A stretch of DNA of 11,745 bases from JBFWUM01 sp050247255. Lineage in GTDB: Bacteria; Acidobacteriota; Vicinamibacteria; Vicinamibacterales; UBA2999. Below, piece after piece: positions 1 through 5,066 of the stretch; position 1 is the first letter of the stretch, and each line of letters opens with the position of its first letter. The translations under genes and the position numbers were made by a program. A model generated the notes under the pieces. It was not told where the DNA came from, did not search any database, and worked only from the letters and a program-made list of their open reading frames with translations. The stretch covers positions 1 to 11,745 of the forward strand of contig JBFWUM010000079.1 of assembly GCA_050247255.1 (NCBI GenBank). Reading direction: 5' to 3'.

Positions 1-2490
1 GTGGTGCCGCCGAAGGCGTCGCAGCTGCAGTGCGAGCAGCACGCGCAGTTCGACCCGCTGTTTGCCGACCCGGCGAGCATCAAGAAGGGCTACGAGATTG
101 CGGCACGGGAGGCCGGCACGCTCTACGACCAGCCTCCGGGCTCGCAGGTGGAGCTGGTGACGCCGCAGTCGCTGGCCAACATTGCAACGACGAGCGCGAT
201 CCCGCCGGCGCTGCCGACGCCGCAGAACCCGACCGGCGATCGGCTGGCGCCGGGGCAGTACGTGATCCATCGCGAGGCGCAGGTCCAGACACCCTACCTG
301 CCAGACCCGGCATCGGGCGGGTTCGCGCTGCGCGGCATGCCGGGGCACTCGCTGCCCGGGGTGAGCGGGCCGATGGTCCTCGGTCCCGGCGCCGAGGTGG
401 TGCAGGCGCCGAATGAAGAACTTGTGCTGCTGGTCTGGAACGACAAGGCGTGGCCCGATTCGCGGGGGCTCCGCATCGTCCTCGCCGAGCGCAAGGCGTC
501 GATTGACGATCCCGGATGCAACGAGAGCTTTGCCGACGATGGTCCGCCGAAGTGGAACGTGAGCGAGCGCGTGCTCACGTTCTTCGTGGCGAAGGGGCGG
601 ATCGTGCGGCTTCGCTACTCCAGCTTCGCCGACAAGAAACAGATCGACGCGTTCGGCCTGCCGGCATGGACCGGGGCCGGCGGCAACCAGTCGTTCGTGC
701 GCAACATGGCGCTGGCCGGCTGCGAGTGGATGATGATGCCGTACCGTTCGCTCGTCTTCGTCCACGCCACGCAGCAGCCTGTGTGCGAGCCGGAGTTCCT
801 GGCGCTCAGCGCGGTGCGCGCGCCTGGCGATCAGCACGCGCAGTTGGAGGCCCGCCTGCGGATGCACGGGCCGAGCACCGGCAAGTTCGAGGTCGAAGCG
901 GTCTGGAAGGAGTGGGTGGACGACCTGCAGAAGGATGCCCCCCAGCTGATCGAATCGCGCGGCAGGCTCGGCGAGGTGCTGCTCACCGAGAACCACGTCA
1001 ACCAGTTCGGACTGGCGCAGGTGGTGAGCGCGCAGAAGCCGCCGGAAGGCAGCCCCGAGCCGCGGGCCCGCGGCGACCGCCACGAGTTCGGCGACACGAA
1101 GTTCCGGCTGGTCGAATACACCATGCGGGCGACGACGAGGTTCCGCGAATACCTGCCGGAAGCGCTCTACGCGCAGACCGATTTGGTGACGCGGGTCGGT
1201 CCGATCGCCGAAGGGCCGAAGATGGTCGTCGGTGCCGAGGATGACCCGGGCGCGCCGGTGTTGCCGGAGGCCAGTAACGCCCGCGGGAGGAACACGGTGG
1301 TCCGCTCCACCGCCCCGCCGGATGACCCGCTGGTGCTCTACACCGTGCCGACGTTCCGCTGGAGCCGCGACGCCGCGGCCAACTCGCTGAGCGCAACGCG
1401 GCTGGGCAACGGCCTGCGGGTGTGGCTCGACCGTCCGTGGTTCTCCTCGGGCAACGGCGAGCTGCTCGGAGTGATCATCCTCGGCGACAACGCGGCGTTC
1501 ACCGACATTCCGTCGCGGCTGGTGCCGCTGGTGACGCAGTGGGGGCTCGACCCGCTGTGGGACACGGCGCTGCCGAAGCACCGGGTGCGCATCACCGATT
1601 TCCCGGCGCGGGTGCACGCCGAGGCGGTGGCGCTGCGCGAGTTTCCCGAGGTGACCGTGCAGGTCGTCGGCCACCGGGTGCGCTTCGATACCGAGCGCAA
1701 GCTGTGGTACTGCGACATCGAGTTGAGCCCCGGCACCAGCTACATGCCGTTCGTGCGGCTGGCGCTGGTGCGCTACCAGCCGAACGCACTGCAGGGGGCC
1801 GAGATCTCCAAGGTGGCGCTCGGCGAGTTCTCGCAGGTGCTGCCGCGGCGCCGCGCGGTGTTCGAGCGCGCCGGCAACACCGTGACCTTCCGCTTCCATG
1901 GGGTCGTCCCCGAGCACGGGCCGATGAAGTTCCCGCTCGACTCGGAGTACCAGGACATCTCGTTCGTGCCCCCGTTCGGGACCGCGGGGGAGAGTGGGCG
2001 CAACAGCATCGAGCTGGTGCTGCAGACGCGCGACCCGGCCATCGACAGCGACCTGGCGTGGAGCGATGCGCAGGTGCTGGCGTCGAGCCTGCTCGGCGCC
2101 GCCCCGTCAACGCCGTCGCCGCTGCCGCCGGTGCTGTCGCCGATCGGGTCGGTAAGCGCCGGGACGGGTCCCACCGTCTCGCGGCCGACCGCGTCGCCCG
2201 GACGGGTCGCGACGCCAACGCGACGGGAGCCGACGACGCCCGTTGATCTCGGGCGCATCGAGGCCGGGCCGGTCGTGGAGATCGGGCCGATCGGCACGCT
2301 GATCGACCCGGTGGTCTGGGAGTCGACGGTGACGCTGCCGAACGTCGGCAACAAGCCGGCGCGGCTGGTGGTGCGCGAGTACGAGCGCTACTACACGGAT
2401 CGAACCGTGCCGGAGAAGCGCGGGAGCGACACCTTCCGGCGGCGCGTGGTGGAGGAGCGGCTGGTCTATACCGAGTCCTTCAAGTTGTGA
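1..2490 (+). CDS. Large hypothetical protein, 5'-partial, with C-terminal Pro/Ser/Thr-rich linker
   Basis: I cannot assign a function. The frame is open from the first base to TGA at 2488-2490, about 829 residues; the GTG at position 1 is probably internal, because no upstream sequence is visible. The protein is soluble-looking, with no membrane helix or signal peptide in view. It alternates charged segments with Trp/Tyr-rich beta-like segments, for example LYTVPTFRW near residue 446, RVWLDRPWFSSGNGELLGV near 470, and FVRLALVRYQPNAL near 584. Residues about 698-757 form a low-complexity Pro/Ser/Thr linker. It is followed by a compact C-terminal module ending ERLVYTESFKL. The impression is of a modular structural or surface protein; I have a vague memory of similar large proteins in clusters with phage-tail-like genes, but nothing here proves that. 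The coding call rests on the uninterrupted long frame and strong GC bias at third codon positions. No partner gene is visible on the left; the next gene starts 141 bp downstream with its own promoter. Confidence 0.85.
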   Translation: MVPPKASQLQCEQHAQFDPLFADPASIKKGYEIAAREAGTLYDQPPGSQVELVTPQSLANIATTSAIPPALPTPQNPTGDRLAPGQYVIHREAQVQTPYLPDPASGGFALRGMPGHSLPGVSGPMVLGPGAEVVQAPNEELVLLVWNDKAWPDSRGLRIVLAERKASIDDPGCNESFADDGPPKWNVSERVLTFFVAKGRIVRLRYSSFADKKQIDAFGLPAWTGAGGNQSFVRNMALAGCEWMMMPYRSLVFVHATQQPVCEPEFLALSAVRAPGDQHAQLEARLRMHGPSTGKFEVEAVWKEWVDDLQKDAPQLIESRGRLGEVLLTENHVNQFGLAQVVSAQKPPEGSPEPRARGDRHEFGDTKFRLVEYTMRATTRFREYLPEALYAQTDLVTRVGPIAEGPKMVVGAEDDPGAPVLPEASNARGRNTVVRSTAPPDDPLVLYTVPTFRWSRDAAANSLSATRLGNGLRVWLDRPWFSSGNGELLGVIILGDNAAFTDIPSRLVPLVTQWGLDPLWDTALPKHRVRITDFPARVHAEAVALREFPEVTVQVVGHRVRFDTERKLWYCDIELSPGTSYMPFVRLALVRYQPNALQGAEISKVALGEFSQVLPRRRAVFERAGNTVTFRFHGVVPEHGPMKFPLDSEYQDISFVPPFGTAGESGRNSIELVLQTRDPAIDSDLAWSDAQVLASSLLGAAPSTPSPLPPVLSPIGSVSAGTGPTVSRPTASPGRVATPTRREPTTPVDLGRIEAGPVVEIGPIGTLIDPVVWESTVTLPNVGNKPARLVVREYERYYTDRTVPEKRGSDTFRRRVVEERLVYTESFKL

Positions 2491-2504
2491 CGTGGCGCGT
2501 CGTG

Positions 2505-2539
2505 CAGAACACGGCTTCTGCCACGAATTACGTGTTCTG
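2505..2539. repeat. Inverted repeat in the gap after the large hypothetical gene
   Basis: CAGAACACG at 2505-2513 is the exact reverse complement of CGTGTTCTG at 2531-2539, giving a 9-bp stem with a 17-nt loop. A competing pairing also exists: CAGAA (2505-2509) with TTCTG (2516-2520), extended by CGTGG (2491-2495) with CCACG (2521-2525). It lies 15 nt past the stop codon, so a role at the transcript 3' end is possible. No T-run follows, so it is not a standard intrinsic terminator. Confidence 0.45.
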
Positions 2540-2595
2540 GCGAGCGATCAGGGCCGGTGCCGCACAGCTCCAAGGGCTGGCGGCCGCCGCGGCAC

Positions 2596-2625
2596 TTGCG
2601 AGCAGGGCAGGCCACCAGCTAATCT
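2596..2625 (+). promoter_or_regulatory. Predicted sigma-70-type promoter for the SurA-like lipoprotein gene
   Basis: TTGCGA (2596-2601), an 18-nt spacer and TAATCT (2620-2625) resemble -35 and -10 boxes. The -10 ends exactly 6 nt before the GTG at 2632, so transcription would be expected to begin at or within a base of the start codon. There is no Shine-Dalgarno sequence between box and start. Together this points to a leaderless mRNA. The call rests on sequence only. Confidence 0.5.
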
Positions 2626-2631
2626 GCCGGC

Positions 2632-3675
2632 GTGATCAACCTCTGCCATCGCCCCGCCTGCGCGGCCATCCTCGTGGCCGCCGCCCTGTTTACCGCCTGC
2701 AGCCGCCAGCCGGAGACGCCGGCCGCACCTGCCGATGCGTGGGCCACGGTCAACGGCCGCCACATCCTGGCCGCCGACGTGGATGCCGCCTACGAGCAGG
2801 CGCGCGACCCGAACATCACGCTGTCGGCGGAGGAGGTCCAGGCGGCGAAGATGCAGGTGCTCGACGACCTGATCACGCAGGACCTGCTGATGGCCAAGGC
2901 GATGGAGCTGATGATCGATGTCACGCAGGCCGACATCGACACCGCCGTCACGCAGGCGCGCGGCAACCTCACCGAGGAGGCGTTCCAGCAGGAGCTGCAG
3001 AAGCGCGGCCTCAACGCCGACTCGCTCCGCGCGCAGATCCGCCGCGACCTGCTCGTCAACAAGGTGATCGAGAGCCAGACGACGGCGAAGGTGAGCGTGA
3101 CCGACGCGGAAGTCACCGAGTTCTTCACCGCCAACCAGGCGCAGTTCAACCTGGCGGAGGAGTCCTACCGCCTGGCGCAGATCATCGTCACGCCGGTCGC
3201 CGAGCCGGCGGGCACCAACTCCACCGGCAACGATGCGACGTCGCCGCAGGCGGTGCAGCAGAAGGTGCAGATGCTGATGCAGCGGCTGCAGGCGGGCGAG
3301 TCCTTCGCCGACCTCGCCGCGCAGTTTTCCGAGGACGCCGAGTCGGCGCCGCGCGGCGGCGACATGGGATTGATCCCGGTGTCGGCCATCCGCCAGGCCG
3401 GGCCGGCGCTGCGCGACGCGGTGCTGAACATGACGCCGGGCAACGCCCGCGTGATCAACCAGGACGGCGCCGCCGCCATCGTCCTGCTGGCGGCCAAGGA
3501 GCCGGCCGGGCAGCGGACGCTCGAGACGCCGGGGGTGAAGGATCAGATTACCCAGGTGCTGCGGCAGCGGCGCGAGCAGCTGCTGCGGAGCGCCTACCTC
3601 ACGGCGCTCCACTCCGACGCCGACGTCGTCAACCACGCCGCGCGGCGGATCGTCGAGAACAACGGCAAGGTCTAG
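2632..3675 (+). CDS. SurA/PpiC-like peptidyl-prolyl isomerase-type lipoprotein
   Basis: Predicted envelope folding factor of 347 residues. It starts with a lipoprotein signal: hydrophobic residues 9-22 end in LFTA before Cys23, a plausible lipobox for signal peptidase II and lipidation. Residues about 40-165 resemble the helical SurA N-terminal chaperone region, including a DLLxNKVIE-type segment. A parvulin (PpiC-like) domain spans about 179-290, with the family pattern AGESFADLAAQFSEDAES then GGDMGLIP. The His that normally sits in the 'HIL' strand of parvulins is Gln here (LAQIIV, about residue 181), followed by an insertion of about 20 residues. Isomerase activity is therefore doubtful and a chaperone role more likely; other members of this subfamily may share the change. 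The GTG start at 2632 was chosen because the signal peptide begins there and the predicted promoter abuts it. It appears to be a single-gene transcript, ending just before a gene-free repeat region. Confidence 0.88.
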   Translation: MINLCHRPACAAILVAAALFTACSRQPETPAAPADAWATVNGRHILAADVDAAYEQARDPNITLSAEEVQAAKMQVLDDLITQDLLMAKAMELMIDVTQADIDTAVTQARGNLTEEAFQQELQKRGLNADSLRAQIRRDLLVNKVIESQTTAKVSVTDAEVTEFFTANQAQFNLAEESYRLAQIIVTPVAEPAGTNSTGNDATSPQAVQQKVQMLMQRLQAGESFADLAAQFSEDAESAPRGGDMGLIPVSAIRQAGPALRDAVLNMTPGNARVINQDGAAAIVLLAAKEPAGQRTLETPGVKDQITQVLRQRREQLLRSAYLTALHSDADVVNHAARRIVENNGKV

Positions 3676-3748
3676 CCGTTTTTTACAGGAGCCTCCTTTC
3701 TCCTTAGCCCCCGGTTGAAGGTTTCCATGAGGCTCGGCCCAGCGTGTG

Positions 3749-4003
3749 GCGGCGGGCACGGGCCGACTGGCGTCTGCGGCCGCTGCGGCCGGGAAATCGC
3801 CCTCCGCTCGTACCCTGTCGCCCCGGCCCCGACTAGGTGGTGACGCGGGGCGGCATGTGACTCACGCACAAAACGTCCGTGCTGACTCGCGAGAACTCGA
3901 ACGCGCTGGGAGGAAGTCGGAGCTTGAATCGCTCCGGACGATTTCCGGCTTCGCGAAGCGTCGGCCTGGCGGGCGCAGACGCCAGCCGGCCCATGCCCGC
4001 CGC
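3749..4003 (-). repeat. 255-bp inverted-repeat element, full copy 1 (foldback / MITE-like or structured RNA)
   Basis: Full copy, in the opposite orientation to the copy at 8162-8416 and exactly the same length. The terminal arms 3749-3778 and 3974-4003 are reverse complements at 28 of 30 positions. Read on the minus strand as RNA, the two mismatches become G-U wobbles, so the whole 30-bp helix can pair. Two inner helices are visible: GGAAATCG (3792-3799) with CGATTTCC (3939-3946), and GCCCCGACT (3826-3834) with AGTCGGAGC (3915-3923, one mismatch that is U-G on the minus strand). No transposase and no convincing protein frame lie inside, and no target-site duplication is evident at the ends. 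It fills most of the gap between the convergent lipoprotein gene and the chalcone-isomerase-like pseudogene. Minus orientation is assigned by matching to copy 2. Function unknown. Confidence 0.85.
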
Positions 4004-4020
4004 TCAAAGGACGCCCCACG

Positions 4021-4057
4021 TAGCTGCGGAAATGTAGCTGCGGAACTTCGGTTCCGC
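4021..4057. repeat. Small hairpin repeat with TTCG loop and duplicated 5' arm
   Basis: GCGGAAC (4040-4046), loop TTCG, GTTCCGC (4051-4057) is a perfect 7-bp stem with a stable-type tetraloop. The sequence GTAGCTGCGGAA occurs twice in tandem 14 bp apart, so the left arm is duplicated. A degenerate relative, CGTAGCAGCGGAACTTC, lies at 4528-4544 on the far side of the neighbouring pseudogene. The hairpin touches the last recognisable codon of that pseudogene. No T-run follows on either strand, so it is better called a REP-like palindrome than a terminator. Confidence 0.6.
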
Positions 4058-4511
4058 CCCAGCAGCGTTCGCTTCATCTCCTCGGATACCGGCTGCGTGC
4101 CGAGCCAGTGGTCGAGGAACGCCAGCATAATGTCGTGGTGCGCGGCGTTCACCGCTACGCCGCGGCTGACGCGCACGGTCGTGCCCCTGCCGGGTGCGTG
4201 CTCGACGAGCACGATGTCGTCTTCGAATAATGGCGTGAAGACGCCGCGCAGGTGCGCCGGGCTCCAGCGTCGGTGGCCACATCGGCCGACGCCAGGCGTT
4301 CGCGATCGACCAGCCCCTCGGCGTAAATCGCCACCCCATAGACCTCGAGCGTGCCCAGCAGATACGTCCGCTTCGCGTAGCCGGCCAGCGGCAGCGTGCC
4401 CGCGCCGTCTATGGCGAGTTCCTGAGCGGGGCGCTCCTCCTTGGCGTGCGCGGCAGCGGCGACGCAGAGCACGAGAACGGCAGAGATGACGCGCGCGATG
4501 GCCTTCGTCAT
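4058..4511 (-). pseudogene. Chalcone-isomerase-like protein, frameshifted and internally deleted
   Basis: Remnant of a secreted chalcone-isomerase-like (CHI-fold) protein. The ATG at 4511-4509 opens a clear signal peptide (MTKAIARV... AHAKEE, about 23 residues). It is followed by LAGYAKRTYLLGTLEVYGVAIYAEG, which matches the first strands of this family. The frame then changes near 4265-4275: homology resumes in a different minus-strand frame as HLRGVFTPLFEDDIVLVEHAPG and runs to LDHWLGTQPVSEEMKRTLLG, the typical family C-terminus, ending at 4058. The joined product would be about 150 residues against roughly 180-190 usual. The central block, normally carrying a HFLRDVS-like motif and a helix, is absent, so this is an out-of-frame internal deletion rather than a single base error. 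The original stop is also lost: the C-terminal frame runs on into the repeat region to 3862. The family's role in bacteria is poorly defined, and this copy is most likely dead. Confidence 0.75.
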
Positions 4512-4517
4512 CGCTCC

Positions 4518-4523
4518 ATCCTA
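4518..4523 (-). promoter_or_regulatory. -10-like hexamer 6 nt before the start of the chalcone-isomerase-like pseudogene
   Basis: TAGGAT on the minus strand ends 6 nt before the ATG at 4511, the same spacing seen at 2620-2625 and 5055-5060. No clear -35 box is visible. A purine-rich GGAG lies only 2 nt from the ATG, too close for a normal ribosome site. The call rests mainly on the repeated spacing. Confidence 0.35.
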
Positions 4524-4563
4524 CGCCCGTAGCAGCGGAACTTCAGTGGCGCCTCGGGTTAGG

Positions 4564-4587
4564 GGAGGTCGGCTGAAGCCGGCCTCC
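4564..4587. repeat. Palindromic hairpin downstream of the 27-bp-repeat coiled-coil gene
   Basis: GGAGGTCGGCT (4564-4574) pairs with AGCCGGCCTCC (4577-4587): 11 bp with one G-T pair and almost no loop. It begins 3 bp past the stop codon of the minus-strand gene at 4590-4967, so it may end that transcript, but no U-tract follows on the minus strand. A similar GC-rich hairpin sits on the other side of the gene at 4992-5017. Confidence 0.55.
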
Positions 4588-4589
4588 AC

Positions 4590-4967
4590 TCAGATCACAC
4601 CTTTGCGCTGGAGTGTCTCGACCAGGCTGGCGAGCCTCGCGGCGGTGGCGTCGGTTTTCTGTGAGTAAACAGCCAATGCCTCGGCTATCAACCGGATGTC
4701 GTCCCGCAACGATTCAAACAGCACCAGCGACTGACGCTTGACCCTCTCCAACCCTTCGTCGAGGTCGTCCCTGGTCGCGAAGCGCTGAAGGTCGTCCCTG
4801 GTCGCGAAGCGCTGAAGGTCGTCCCTGGTCGCGAAGCGCTCAAGGTCGTCCTTCGACGCGAAGCGCTCCAGATCCGCCTTCGTGGCCAGGGTTGGCAGAA
4901 TCTGCGCGATGTCACCGACCTGTTGTACGAGGGTTCTGATCGCCGCTTCCATCTGGGTGTCTGCCAT
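4590..4967 (-). CDS. Small coiled-coil protein built on 9-residue repeats
   Basis: Hypothetical 125-residue protein, charged and predicted to be almost wholly helical, with no signal peptide or convincing membrane helix. Residues 28-72 are five tandem 9-residue units of the form A-T-R-D-D-L-Q-R-F; the DNA underneath is a near-perfect 27-bp repeat. The flanking segments (DTQMEAAIRTLVQQVGDIAQIL and LFESLRDDIRLIAEALAVY) also have hydrophobic spacing typical of coiled coils. I chose ATG at 4967 because AAGGA lies 9 nt upstream; a longer form would need a TTG at 4991. It is framed by hairpins at 4564-4587 and 4992-5017 and is divergent from the ABC exporter. A second coiled-coil gene of similar plan (6920-7426) lies on the other side of that exporter. 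A scaffold or oligomerisation role is possible, but no function can be assigned. Confidence 0.75.
   Translation of the reverse strand: MADTQMEAAIRTLVQQVGDIAQILPTLATKADLERFASKDDLERFATRDDLQRFATRDDLQRFATRDDLDEGLERVKRQSLVLFESLRDDIRLIAEALAVYSQKTDATAARLASLVETLQRKGVI
4762..4869. repeat. 27-bp tandem repeat, four units plus a degenerate fifth, inside a coding sequence
   Basis: Units occupy 4762-4788, 4789-4815, 4816-4842 and 4843-4869. Units 1 and 2 are identical, unit 3 differs from them by one base, and unit 4 by several. A fifth, weaker unit follows to about 4896. Because 27 is a multiple of three, gain or loss of units keeps the reading frame and changes coiled-coil length by nine residues. The near-identity of three units points to recent expansion. 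Confidence 0.9.
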
Positions 4968-4991
4968 CGCTCGAAATCCTTCGACAAACAA

Positions 4992-5017
4992 AGGAGTCCG
5001 GCGTCAGGCCGGATCCT
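4992..5017. repeat. Palindromic hairpin between the divergent coiled-coil and ABC exporter genes
   Basis: AGGA (4992-4995), one bulged base, TCCGGC (4997-5002), a short loop, then GCCGGATCCT (5008-5017) form a 10-bp stem with one bulge. It sits 24 bp upstream of the minus-strand ATG at 4967 and 49 bp upstream of the exporter start. It could therefore be a 5'-leader structure, an operator or a REP-like element. Its partner across the coiled-coil gene is at 4564-4587. Confidence 0.55.
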
Positions 5018-5054
5018 ACCATCGTCATGGATCTCAACCGGCGTACCCGGCGTC

Positions 5055-5060
5055 TATAGT
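5055..5060 (+). promoter_or_regulatory. -10 box of the ABC exporter gene, 6 nt from the start codon
   Basis: TATAGT at 5055-5060 matches five of six consensus -10 bases and ends exactly 6 nt before ATG 5067. There is no Shine-Dalgarno sequence, so leaderless transcription starting at the ATG is likely. No good -35 hexamer is seen at 16-18 nt upstream. Confidence 0.45.
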
Positions 5061-5066
5061 TCACGC

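Noticed and set aside
3672..3715. Intrinsic terminator after the lipoprotein gene
   Set aside because: A T-run (TTTTTT) follows the stop, but no stable GC-rich hairpin precedes it; AGGAG and CTCCT nearby leave only a one-base loop.
2548..3759. 403-codon minus-strand frame opposite the lipoprotein gene
   Set aside because: Low-complexity Arg/Leu/Val/His translation; the plus-strand gene has a signal peptide and recognisable domains.
3749..4003. Insertion sequence with transposase
   Set aside because: Only 255 bp, no transposase frame and no clear target-site duplication, so it is at most a non-autonomous element.
3746..4489. Protein-coding frame across copy 1 of the 255-bp element and the pseudogene
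   Set aside because: A similar translation occurs at 8192-8434 only because the DNA is repeated; differences between copies track pairing of the arms rather than codon positions, and the frame runs antisense through the pseudogene.
4762..4896. CRISPR-like array of short repeats
   Set aside because: The 27-bp units abut with no spacers and encode in-frame 9-residue repeats; there are no cas genes.
4923..5066. N-terminal extension of the ABC exporter to an upstream ATG
   Set aside because: The extra 48 residues overlap the divergent gene and a hairpin and do not resemble transporter sequence; the -10 box sits directly before ATG 5067.
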